A stretch of DNA of 32,358 nucleotides from Clostridiales bacterium (GTDB lineage: Bacteria > Bacillota > Desulfotomaculia > Desulfotomaculales > VENG01): assembly GCA_016278505.1 (NCBI GenBank), contig JADQBQ010000046.1, forward strand, positions 1 to 32,358. The letters run 5' to 3'. Each line of letters begins with the position of its first letter. Position 1 is the stretch's first letter. The position numbers and the translations under genes are program-made. Shown here piece after piece: positions 1-7,285 of this stretch. Below the pieces are notes generated by a model. That model was not told where the DNA came from. It worked only from the letters and a program-made list of their open reading frames with translations, and ran no database searches.

Positions 1-117
1 GCTTTTTACTAACTCCTGTTGGTCGTATACGTCTACCTGCGTCTTGTTTGATGCTACGGCTGTTGTTGTGAATGTAATCAGCAGTATTAAGACTAGATAC
101 GGGATCATTTTTCTCAT
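1..117 (-). CDS. N-terminal fragment of a secreted protein (possibly copper amine oxidase-like/stalk domain)
   Basis: Thirty-nine codons run off the left edge of the window. The start is ATG at 117-115, with an AGGAGATGT ribosome site just upstream (about 120-129). The N-terminus is a clear signal peptide: charged MRKM, then a hydrophobic stretch of about 15 residues ending at an Ala-Val-Ala-Ser type cleavage site. The mature part begins NKTQVDVYDQQELVKS. Similar short mature starts are known from Firmicutes proteins with a copper amine oxidase N-terminal domain. That family call is from memory and weak. Export is well supported; the function is not known because the rest is outside the window. 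Confidence 0.65.
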   Translation of the reverse strand, partial: MRKMIPYLVLILLITFTTTAVASNKTQVDVYDQQELVKS

Positions 118-151
118 ACTAACATCTCCTTTCAAATTAAATACATGTTTC

Positions 152-165
152 TGTGACCAGTCACA
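152..165. promoter_or_regulatory. TGTGAC-CA-GTCACA palindrome
   Basis: A 14-bp inverted repeat has perfect 6-bp arms around a central CA. It lies about 35 bp upstream of the start of the leftward secreted-protein gene, where a repressor or activator site would be. The half-sites resemble Crp/Fnr-family TGTGA half-sites, but the spacing is four bases rather than the six of a CRP site. The bound factor is unknown. Confidence 0.3.
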
Positions 166-218
166 CTTTTATGCCATATAATACCACCGCCTTTCTGAAA
201 AATTCAATTATAAACATA

Positions 219-291
219 AAAAAACCGGGCTATTCCCGGCCCTTAATAAAAAAAACTGTAGAACTCAACTTTGAGTTCTACAGTTTTTTTA
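219..291. terminator. Two hairpins including a 20-bp perfect inverted repeat
   Basis: A first hairpin has CCGGG/CCCGG arms (225-239). It is followed by a perfect inverted repeat with 20-bp arms at 249-268 and 271-290 around a 2-base loop. The outer ends are A-runs and T-runs, so it can act as an intrinsic terminator in both directions. It would end the leftward transcript of the two small genes at 446-1100 before the next gene. Confidence 0.75.
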
Positions 292-445
292 CTTAAGGAT
301 AGTCTCGCCTGTGGAGGCAGAGATTGTAGGTTCTCATAGAATCTCCGTACAACTAGGTAGAATTTTAGTTGGGTTTCCTTATCTTTATAACCCACATTAG
401 AACCGTAAGTATAAGTTCATATGACCAGCGCCACTATGTTGTAAA
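292..445. other. Non-coding stretch; possible decayed end of an IS200/IS605-type tnpB
   Basis: No convincing gene is present. On the plus strand an open frame of about 33 codons without a start runs from near 299 to the TAG at 398-400. Its ACG/PVEAE/QLGR-like tail faintly recalls the variable C-terminus of TnpB (OrfB) proteins. The resemblance is weak and may be chance. Confidence 0.2.
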
Positions 446-766
446 TCAGTTACCGCTAAATTTTTGTTCCTGAAAAAACCCCTGGTTAATATATTGCTCC
501 TCCGGTTGCCGTAGGGTTACCTCAATGTGTTTGGGTTCTTCCATTTCCATTACTTGCTCTTGGTAGGGTTCCTTCATTAGTAATTCAACTAAGACCCATA
601 CTGCAGGAATGCCAACCAGGAGAAAGAGAATCACCCAAAAGAACTTAATGAAAAGACCCGCGAGAAATAGTAGGATGAAAGGCGTGAGGAAGCAACAAAG
701 ATCCTCGCCATAATCGCTCTCACCTGCAGCATAACCTAAGAAAAAAGCTCCACCCTTATCGTACAT
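446..766 (-). CDS. Small membrane protein of unknown function (106 aa)
   Basis: The start is the ATG at 766, because AAAGGAGATGT lies 5-10 bases upstream; longer in-frame starts lack a ribosome site. The product begins MYDKGGAFFLGYAAG. It has two closely spaced hydrophobic segments in the middle (about residues 25-65, rich in F, L, I and V) and ends in an acidic and Gln-rich soluble tail. It is therefore likely a two-span membrane protein with its tail on one face. It starts only 13 bp after the stop of the gene at 780-1100, so the two are probably co-transcribed leftward and end at the strong hairpin near 249-290. I recognise no family. Confidence 0.6.
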   Translation of the reverse strand: MYDKGGAFFLGYAAGESDYGEDLCCFLTPFILLFLAGLFIKFFWVILFLLVGIPAVWVLVELLMKEPYQEQVMEMEEPKHIEVTLRQPEEQYINQGFFQEQKFSGN

Positions 767-779
767 ACCAACATCTCCT

Positions 780-1100
780 TTAACTAATTTTTTTTCTGAA
801 ATCTCCAACCATGTAAGTTAAATACTCCTGTACCACATCAGGGACGCTTTGTTCCTGCATAATTAATTGCTCTAATTCAAGTAACTCGTCCAAACATTCC
901 TGAAAAATCTTAGTTATTCTTTCCGGGAAATCCTCACTATTGTTCATCATATAAAACTTTTCTTCATAAAAGGTTCTTATCCCAACTAGATTTTCTCGAA
1001 TTTTATCGGGTTCCAACCAATCTTCCACAACGTGTATAGATAAGCTCTCAACCTCAACCAGTAAATCTAAAAATAGATTTTTGGGACCAATATTTGCCAT
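780..1100 (-). CDS. Hypothetical helical protein (106 aa)
   Basis: The start is ATG at 1100, preceded by GAAGGAGAGG about ten bases upstream; an upstream ATG at 1184 would read through the repeat region and has no such site. The product begins MANIGPKNLFLDLLVEVES and is acidic and mostly helical by composition, with runs such as ECLDELLELEQLIMQEQ. It has no membrane segment, no Cys cluster and no recognised domain. It is the first gene of a two-gene leftward unit with the membrane protein at 446-766. Its promoter would lie in the repeat- and AT-rich block to the right. Confidence 0.6.
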   Translation of the reverse strand: MANIGPKNLFLDLLVEVESLSIHVVEDWLEPDKIRENLVGIRTFYEEKFYMMNNSEDFPERITKIFQECLDELLELEQLIMQEQSVPDVVQEYLTYMVGDFRKKIS

Positions 1101-1129
1101 GGTAAAATTACCTCTCCTTCCAAATCCTG

Positions 1130-1640
1130 TTTTTGTCAGTAGTTTTGACAATGCTTCAATTGACAAAAAAGAATTTGCTCTCAAGCCCTGAATTTAAAGG
1201 GTTTTCAGGAATTGGTTTTTATATTTTTGTCAATAAGGGAAAACCGGTCCCAGACCAATGATACCAAGGGTTTGAAGGCTTTTTGGCAGTTTTGGCAATG
1301 CATCTTTATCCCCCCACACCAATATCCCTACATAGATACCAATATATACCACCATGTATCAATACAAACTAAACATATATACTACAAATATAAATTCAAA
1401 TATTATACATATATAACAATATATTACAGATGATCTATATGTAATGTTTATTGTATGGGGGGGGTGATATGAGAATACGCTGCCTGAACTGCCAAAAACA
1501 CCTCCAAGCCTTGTGCGCCAAGGGCTCAGGTGCATTTTCCTTCACTGCCAAAAATAATCCTTAAAATAGGCCGGAAGCCTTGCTATTACTGGATTTGTTT
1601 TTGTCAGTAAATTTTACTGCCAAAACTACTGACAAAAACA
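1130..1640. repeat. Cluster of TTTTTGNCAGT-type repeats flanking an AT-rich tract
   Basis: Related short repeats occur in both orientations. Forward copies are at 1130-1140, 1280-1290 and 1598-1609. Inverse copies (ACTGCCAAAA or ACTGACAAAA) are at 1488-1498, 1544-1554, 1616-1626 and 1627-1638. Partial copies (TTGTCAA type) lie near 1160-1170 and 1224-1235. The copies at 1130-1154 and 1280-1302 share a longer unit ending in CAATGC. The copies at 1598 and 1627 form a 12-bp inverted repeat. Between them, about 1310-1445 is almost pure A and T with runs of ATATAT. This resembles an iteron array with an unwinding region, or a multi-operator control region. Confidence 0.55.
1469..1564 (+). CDS. Possible 31-aa Cys-containing peptide
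   Basis: A short open frame follows a G-rich GGGGGGGTGAT ribosome-like stretch and begins MRIRCLNCQKHLQALC, giving a C-x2-C pair and a later Cys. It ends at TAA 1562-1564. Two of the repeats of the surrounding cluster fall inside it, so the frame may simply reflect repeat sequence. No homolog is recognised. It is listed because the ribosome-site spacing and the CxxC are both present, but it could be chance. Confidence 0.25.
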   Translation: MRIRCLNCQKHLQALCAKGSGAFSFTAKNNP

Positions 1641-1644
1641 GTTA

Positions 1645-2844
1645 TTACCATTCTGGGAAGAACTTCACAGTGGGTCTTCCTTTACCTGATTTTTTAAATG
1701 CAGTTACTTTTCCCGAATCAGTTAGGTAAGTAATAGCATCATTGAATACGTTTTTTGGGATACATACATTACGCAGTATGTTGCGCTGGGTTACCCCAGG
1801 TTCATTTTCAATGATCTGTAAGATTCGCTGACAGGTCTTTTCAAACTGTGAGAATCCTAGCTGCTCTAAAACAATTTGCGCGTTTTTAAAAAAGTGATCG
1901 GCTAGTCTACAGCCGGATTCTATTGATTCATTTGATATAGCTTTTAATGTTTTTCCTGGATTTCTATCAGCTTCAAAAAGTACAGCAAATTTTAAAGCTG
2001 CTATCTCAATCCGGTTACCGTAGGGTATTAAGTTTGGTGAACAAGACTCCAGTTGTTTTCTAAACCCATTAAACCATTCAGTATATGTATTATAAGCTTT
2101 ATCCCCTGGTTCCAATTGTATGTTACCCTTAGTGTGAGAAATACTGCGTAGGTATTCAATTAAGTCCTCCGGTAGTTCCAAGTTTGGTGGTATAGCATAA
2201 GGTTTCCTTTGTGTGCCAAGCACGAATTGAAATCTTGGTAGGAACCCTCCATTGGAGTCATCATCCTTTACGTGGTTTTCAAACCAGTTTAAAGTGCTTG
2301 CTCCGAAGATACAAATATAGGGGTGAGTTATTTTGAATTCCACTACTTTACTTCTATGATTCTTCCTGTTTCGTCTAAATTCCACGGGACAGTCATAAAG
2401 TTCGGTCATGTCTTGTTTAAAGCCAATGGCATAGCTTCGGTTTAGTGACCCGAGCCATCCACCCAATTCGCTCAATGCAAACAGGCCCTGGGGATGTTCA
2501 CACATGGACTCATAAAAACTTTCGGGAGTGAGCCTATCGGGAAATATCTGTATGCCAGCTTTCTCACAGATTTCCCTTGTAATAGAGATTGTGGTTGATT
2601 TCCGCATTAAAGTGGATTCCCCGAGGATTGCCAGCCATATATTTGGGTGAAGCCTGTTATTGAACACTAACTGCCTTCCCACGGCTGCGCTCATGGCCAT
2701 CAATGCACCTGCGGCTAGAAACTGTAATGGTGCGTCAGTGGTTTTCGCAGCCCATTCTACGAAACGCGGCATGAATTTACCCTCCATGGGGAATTCAGGA
2801 ATTGCTTTCCCAGGAGTTTTTGAAGTTCCCGATAATGCAGTCAA
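1645..2844 (-). CDS. DUF3987/YfjI-like ATPase, mobile-element type (399 aa)
   Basis: The protein has the features of the DUF3987 (YfjI) group found in plasmids, prophages and integrative elements, often near replication or primase genes. A predicted nucleotide-binding loop lies near residues 75-85 (GESTLMRKSTT), a P-loop variant with Arg instead of Gly before the Lys. The C-terminal 60 residues look like a winged-helix DNA-binding region (VTQRNILRNVCIPKNVFNDA). The start is TTG at 2844, placed by AAGGAAGTGA about six bases upstream. The gene lies 16 bp after the stop of the start-less Cys-rich frame at 2861-3115, and its 3' end abuts the repeat cluster. I infer a remnant or small replication module of a mobile element; the family call is by recall of motifs. 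Confidence 0.6.
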   Translation of the reverse strand: MTALSGTSKTPGKAIPEFPMEGKFMPRFVEWAAKTTDAPLQFLAAGALMAMSAAVGRQLVFNNRLHPNIWLAILGESTLMRKSTTISITREICEKAGIQIFPDRLTPESFYESMCEHPQGLFALSELGGWLGSLNRSYAIGFKQDMTELYDCPVEFRRNRKNHRSKVVEFKITHPYICIFGASTLNWFENHVKDDDSNGGFLPRFQFVLGTQRKPYAIPPNLELPEDLIEYLRSISHTKGNIQLEPGDKAYNTYTEWFNGFRKQLESCSPNLIPYGNRIEIAALKFAVLFEADRNPGKTLKAISNESIESGCRLADHFFKNAQIVLEQLGFSQFEKTCQRILQIIENEPGVTQRNILRNVCIPKNVFNDAITYLTDSGKVTAFKKSGKGRPTVKFFPEW

Positions 2845-2860
2845 TTAGGATCACTTCCTT

Positions 2861-3115
2861 TTAATGATTTTTTGTTTTGGTTTCGGTCTGGTTGGAATTG
2901 GTACATTGGTCTAATGACCATGCATCGATTCCTAGACATTGTTCCTCGAAATACCAGATACATGATCTGCATTTCGTACTAACCTTAGTAATTTTCCAAA
3001 CACCTCTATACCAAAAATAACCGGCCTTATGGCCGGTTATAGTTAATCCTTCTTTGCATTCTGTAAGTAAGAACGGGGAACAACTACCCGTGATAAATAT
3101 TAAAGGAGTTGATTT
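2861..3115 (-). pseudogene. Start-less Cys-rich reading frame, possible gene remnant
   Basis: An 84-codon frame is open on the minus strand from just after TAA (3116-3118) to the TAA at 2861-2863. It has no ATG, GTG or TTG anywhere. The C-terminal half looks protein-like, with KCRSCIWYFEEQCLG followed by a Trp and another Cys, a C-x2-C-x7-C pattern that could bind a metal. The upstream half crosses a GC-rich hairpin (3018-3041) and may be non-coding. The stop is 16 bp before the TTG of the ATPase gene, as in an operon. It could be a 5'-truncated gene or chance. Confidence 0.3.
3018..3041. terminator. ATAACCGGCC/GGCCGGTTAT hairpin
   Basis: A perfect 10-bp stem with a TTAT loop lies between the start-less frame and the thioredoxin-domain gene. 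On the minus strand it is followed by TTTTT, so it could terminate leftward transcription. It also lies upstream of the rightward gene that starts at 3120. Confidence 0.5.
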
Positions 3116-3119
3116 TTAA

Positions 3120-5255
3120 TTGAACTTTCCCGGAAAAGAAGAACGCAAAAAGAACCGTCTAATTAAAGAAAAATCGCCTTACCTTCTGCAACATGCTTAT
3201 AACCCGGTAGATTGGTGGGCGTGGACACCGGAAGCATTTCAAAAGGCACGGCGTGAGGATAAGCCCGTGTTTTTATCCGTGGGCTATTCTTAGCTGGGCT
3301 TTGCCCAGCTATAACTGAATTAGACGAGGTATAAAAAGTTTACATGCCACTGGTGCCACGTGATGGAACGCGAATCTTTTGAGGATGAAGAAGTTGCCCG
3401 TTTATTAAATAAAAGCTTTATTTCCATTAAAGTTGATCGCGAGGAGCGCCCGGATATCGACCAAGTGTACATGACGGTCTGTCAGGCACTAACCGGGCAT
3501 GGGGGTTGGCCATTAACCATTATTATGACACCGGAAAAGCATCCTTTTTTTGCCGGCACTTATTTCCCTAAACACTCAAAATGGGGACAGCCCGGCTTAA
3601 TGGACATTTTAGAACAGGTGAGCCACAAATGGAACCAAGAGAGAGACGAGTTAGTAGAAGTTAGCCAAAACATTGTGCAAAAAATATCACAGCATTTAAA
3701 TATTACTTCCCAAGGTGAACTTTCGGAAGAGATACTGCATGAGGCCTTCAACCAGCTGCATCAAGCTTTTGACTCTAAATATGGTGGTTTTGGGGCAGCA
3801 CCCAAATTTCCCACGCCGCAAAATCTATTGTTCCTTTTACGCTACTGGGTACAAACCGGTAATGAGAAGGCCCTCAAAATGGTAGAAAAAACTCTTCGAT
3901 CAATGCACCGTGGCGGTATTTATGATCATATTGGATTTGGTTTCGCTAGATATTCCACTGATAAAAAGTGGCTTGTACCGCATTTCGAGAAGATGCTGTA
4001 TGACAACGCTTTACTAGCAATTGTCTACTTGGAAGCATACCAGGTCACGCGCAAAGAAGTCTATGCCAGGGTGGCCAGGGAAATTTTCACTTATATTCTC
4101 AGGGACATGACTTCACCCGGAGGCGCCTTCTACTCAGCTGAAGACGCAGATACCGAAGGAGAGGAAGGGAAATTCTATGTCTGGACTACTGCTGAAATCA
4201 ATGAAATCCTTGGCCCCCAACAGAGTAAGATTTTCTGTCAGCTGTATGATATAACCACTGGCGGAAACTTCGAGGGTAAAAATATTCCCAATTTAATTAA
4301 CGGTAGCCTGAAACAAATAGCCAAGGAATGGAATATGCCAGAAGATGAACTTCGGGGCATTGCCGAAGAATGTAGAATTAAGCTGTATCACCAAAGAGAC
4401 CGGAGAGTCCACCCTCACAAAGATGACAAGGTGCTAACAGCTTGGAATTCCCTGCTGATTGCCGCTCTGGCTAAAGGGGCATCCGTACTATCCGAGAAAC
4501 AGTATGCAGATATGGCTGCCAGGGCATTCGATTTCATTTGGAACAATATGCGCAGTAAAGAAGGGCGCCTTCTGGCTCGCTTTCGTGAGGGTGAAGCCGC
4601 TCTAAACGCTTATTTGGACGATTACGCCTTCCTGGTTTGGGCTTTACTAGAGTTGTATGAAGCTTCCTTATCGCCAATATACCTTAAAAGGGCTGTGGAA
4701 ATAACGCAAGCAATGTTAGAACTCTTTCATGACCAAGAAAACGGAGGATTTTTCTTTTATGGAAAGGATTCAGAACAACTTTTTGCACGACCAAAAGATG
4801 CTTATGACGGGGCTATACCGTCAGGCAATTCTGTGGCCGCACTTAATTTGTTGCGCCTGGCTAGAATGACCGGAGATTCAAACCTTGATGATGTGGCATA
4901 CTGTCAACTTAATACATTTGCCGGAGATATTAAAGATAACCCCAGGGCTTATACTTATTTTTTGACGGCATTACAATTTGCATCCTCCCCGTCACGGGAA
5001 ATTGTTATAGCAGGAGACTTAAGGGATAATGCGGTGGAACAAATGGTGAATACCGTCAGAAGCAGTTTTATGCCCAACACTTTACTGGTACACAACCCTG
5101 GAGGCGATGAAGGTAAGGTAATTAAAGAACTCATTCCTTTCGTAAACAACCAAAGGGCAATTGAAGGCAAGGCAACAGCCTATGTTTGCCAAGAATTCGC
5201 CTGTCAATCCCCTGTTACCGATCCGGATTTACTAAAAGAACATTTAAATCAGTAA
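3120..5255 (+). pseudogene. Thioredoxin-domain protein of the DUF255/YyaL family, interrupted by a 51-nt insert
   Basis: The start is TTG at 3120 behind AAAGGAGTT. The first 57 codons encode the conserved N-terminus ([22 protein letters not shown] ... FLSVGYS). Reading then hits TAG at 3291. The expected continuation TCHWCHVMERESFED resumes in the same frame at 3342 and runs to 5255. Without 3291-3341 the protein would be about 694 residues, normal for the family: a thioredoxin-like domain with a CxxC (CHWC) followed by an alpha/alpha-barrel. The role of the family is poorly defined; a redox or glycosidase-like role has been proposed. As written, the gene is broken just before its redox motif. 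Internal starts at 3360/3363 have no clear ribosome site and would lose CHWC. It is either a pseudogene, or the insert is removed or bypassed. Confidence 0.8.
3291..3341 (+). other. 51-nt in-frame, stop-containing hairpin insert
   Basis: The insert sits exactly between the Ser codon TCT (3288-3290) and the Thr codon ACA (3342-3344) of the conserved GYS-TCHWC junction. Its length is 17 codons, and in frame it holds TAG, TAA and TAG. It opens with a perfect 9-bp hairpin, TAGCTGGGC-TTT-GCCCAGCTA (3291-3311), and the remaining 30 bases are AT-rich. No target duplication is evident and no second copy is seen in this window. Candidates are a tiny palindromic mobile element, an excision scar, or a translational bypass element. 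Confidence 0.75.
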
Positions 5256-5256
5256 T

Positions 5257-5281
5257 ACCCCCTTTCCGGGGGTTCTTTTTT
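5257..5281 (+). terminator. Intrinsic terminator after the thioredoxin-domain gene
   Basis: An ACCCCC/GGGGGT stem is followed by TTCTTTTTT, directly after the stop codon at 5253-5255. Confidence 0.85.
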
Positions 5282-5305
5282 GCTTTCAAACTTATCAATA
5301 TTACA

Positions 5306-5334
5306 TTGACAAAATTATTACATTGTATTAATAT
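5306..5334 (+). promoter_or_regulatory. SigmaA-type promoter for the Na/Pi cotransporter gene
   Basis: TTGACA (5306-5311) and TAATAT (5329-5334) are separated by 17 bp. Transcription would start near 5341, leaving a leader of about 185 nt before the gene. Confidence 0.6.
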
Positions 5335-5348
5335 TCCCGAAAATAGTT

Positions 5349-5366
5349 TGTGATTGCCGTCACAAC
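5349..5366. promoter_or_regulatory. CRP-like operator TTGTGA-N6-TCACAA
   Basis: A perfect palindrome, TTGTGA-TTGCCG-TCACAA, matches the TGTGA-N6-TCACA pattern of CRP-type sites. It lies about 15 bp downstream of the predicted -10 box, a position that fits repression. The Crp/Fnr protein encoded at 21715-22398 carries the R-E-x3-R contact residues expected to read TGTGA. A Rex-type site (TTGTGAA-N4-TTCACAA) is a weaker alternative because the inner bases differ. Confidence 0.55.
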
Positions 5367-5385
5367 CCTCTGCAATGTTAAGTCA

Positions 5386-5443
5386 ACATAAAAATACCGC
5401 ATCCTGCCAGCCCCAAATGGGCAAACAAGTCCTTTTTATGTTA
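5386..5443 (+). promoter_or_regulatory. Structured leader element of unknown class
   Basis: The 10-bp arms AACATAAAAA (5386-5395) and TTTTTATGTT (5434-5443) enclose a GC-richer core with a GCCC/GGGC hairpin near 5411-5422. This may be a regulatory RNA fold in the leader of the transporter gene. I cannot match it to a known riboswitch class, and no T-run follows. Confidence 0.3.
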
Positions 5444-5527
5444 AAATAAAGGGTGCATTATTTCAGTTACACGTTTACTAATGAGCTACATAATTATTTA
5501 AATGTAATTGGTAAGTAAGGAGGTGAG

Positions 5528-7204
5528 TTGAATTTGACCCGTGAAATAATACTAAGCGTCATTGGAGGAATGGGCCTTTTATTATATGGAATGTATATAA
5601 TGAGTGAAGGCTTACAAAAAATAGCCGGTCATAGATTACGCAACGCTTTAAGTTCATTGACTCAAAATAAAATCGTAAGCCTTATTGTCGGTGCCGTTGT
5701 AACCATGTTGTTTCAAAGCAGTACCGCTACCACAGTCATTTTAGTTGGACTTACCAGCGCGTCTATTATTACACTAAAGCAAACGCTGGGAATAATTCTC
5801 GGAGCAGATATAGGCACTACGGTTACCGCCCAACTTATCGCCCTAAAAGTGACCGAGATCTCCCTTCCTATTGTGGGTGTCGGAGCCACCATAATTTTTT
5901 TCACTAAACGTGATAAATATAAAAAAATTGGTCAGGCTCTACTGGGATTCGGCCTACTATTCCTGGGCTTGAAAATAATGGCGGAGGGAATGCACCCGCT
6001 TAGGGATTCACAATATTTCAAGGATATTTTACTGCAAATGAGTGATAACCCCCTGCTGGCCATCGTTGTGGCGGCCATTTTCACTTTTCTGGTACACAGC
6101 AGCGCTGCTTCCATAGGTATAATGATGCTTCTGGCTATCCAGGGTATACTACCGTTGATGTCAGCAATTTTTCTCATCTACGGGGCCAACATAGGAACAT
6201 CCTTTACTGCAGTGCTTTCCAGCCTTGGTTCATCCAGGGAGGCACAGCGTGTGGCCACTGCACACCTTATCTTTAAAGTGGCCGGGGTTTTAGTGTTTTT
6301 ACCCTTGACGGGGCTAGTGGCCGACCTAATGAGGTCACTTACAACAGACCCTGGTTTTCAGGTAGCAAATGCGCATACTGTTTTTAATATAATCATTGCG
6401 CTGGCCTTCTTACCGTTCACATCTTTCTTCGCAAATTTTTTGGAAAAAATTGTTCCCGAGAAAAAGGTACACAAATCAGAACCTCAATATCTGGATAATT
6501 CATTGATTGAAACCCCGTCCATAGCATTAGGCTTGGCCCTTAAAGAAGTTGGTTTTATATCTGATAATACCGTTCGGATGATAAAAGACTCTAAAACCAC
6601 CTTCGATACCTATGACTCCAATTTAATAGAATCCATCCTTAAGATGGAGAACAAAATCGATCACCATACTGTGGAGACAAGACAGTATTTAATTCAGGTA
6701 TTAAGACGTCCTCTATCCAGAAAAGAATTCAATAAATGTTTACGGTTAATAAATACAGTTAACGAGCTAGAAACAATTGGGGATATTATTGAAAAGAATG
6801 TATTATATCTGGCAGAAAGCAAGATGATAAATAACAGTGAGTTTTCCGATGCGGGCAAACACGAGTTAGAATACCTGCACAAGAAACTTTATGAGTTGGC
6901 CAACGCGGTCAATAACGTCATACTCACCAACGATACAGCAATGATACACACTGCACTGTCGCTTTACGAGGAGATTACTGATTTAGAATTCAGATCACGA
7001 ATATCTCATATTCAACGACTTAGCAGAGGGGTTAGCGAATCGGAAAACACTAGTACTATACATCTTGATTTGATTAACGTTTACCTTAGAATAAGCCAAC
7101 ATTTAGCCCAAATCATTGAAATAACCAATGAACCTGAGGTGCTTGACATAAAGAGTGTTGACGAATTCCACAACGGTAATAATTTATACGGGATAGAACA
7201 GTAA
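5528..7204 (+). CDS. Na+/phosphate cotransporter family protein with PhoU-like C-terminus (558 aa)
   Basis: This is an NptA/YjbB-type sodium-dependent phosphate transporter. The N-terminal 310 residues hold about eight to nine membrane spans and the two inverted repeats typical of the family. Each has a QSSTATT- or HSSAAS-type signature (near 63 and 189) followed by GADIGTTVTAQ or GANIGTSFTAV (near 92 and 219). Residues from about 330 to the end are helical and PhoU-like and are probably cytoplasmic. TTG codons at 5528 and 5534 both follow AAGGAGGTGA; 5534 has the better spacing, so the true N-terminus may be two residues shorter. A promoter, a CRP-like palindrome and a possible folded leader lie upstream. 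It could import phosphate or, as shown for YjbB-like proteins, export it. Confidence 0.9.
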   Translation: MNLTREIILSVIGGMGLLLYGMYIMSEGLQKIAGHRLRNALSSLTQNKIVSLIVGAVVTMLFQSSTATTVILVGLTSASIITLKQTLGIILGADIGTTVTAQLIALKVTEISLPIVGVGATIIFFTKRDKYKKIGQALLGFGLLFLGLKIMAEGMHPLRDSQYFKDILLQMSDNPLLAIVVAAIFTFLVHSSAASIGIMMLLAIQGILPLMSAIFLIYGANIGTSFTAVLSSLGSSREAQRVATAHLIFKVAGVLVFLPLTGLVADLMRSLTTDPGFQVANAHTVFNIIIALAFLPFTSFFANFLEKIVPEKKVHKSEPQYLDNSLIETPSIALGLALKEVGFISDNTVRMIKDSKTTFDTYDSNLIESILKMENKIDHHTVETRQYLIQVLRRPLSRKEFNKCLRLINTVNELETIGDIIEKNVLYLAESKMINNSEFSDAGKHELEYLHKKLYELANAVNNVILTNDTAMIHTALSLYEEITDLEFRSRISHIQRLSRGVSESENTSTIHLDLINVYLRISQHLAQIIEITNEPEVLDIKSVDEFHNGNNLYGIEQ

Positions 7205-7211
7205 TCTGATA

Positions 7212-7237
7212 GACCCGGATTTGCGGGTCCTTTTTTT
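7212..7237 (+). terminator. Intrinsic terminator after the Na/Pi transporter
   Basis: A GACCCG/CGGGTC stem (7212-7217, 7224-7229) is followed by seven T residues. Confidence 0.85.
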
Positions 7238-7285
7238 CGAGTCTAAAAAAGGCTAAGGCATCAAAGTAGTAAAATAATAAGTACG

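Noticed and set aside
1212-1433. 73-codon plus-strand frame over the AT-rich tract
   Set aside because: It is made of repeats and low-complexity AT, giving a Tyr/Ile/Lys-rich peptide; no ribosome site and no protein-like pattern.
3291-3341. Selenocysteine or pyrrolysine reading of the stop codons in the thioredoxin-domain gene
   Set aside because: The stops are TAG, TAA and TAG within inserted sequence that has no counterpart in the family, so recoding of one stop would not restore the protein.
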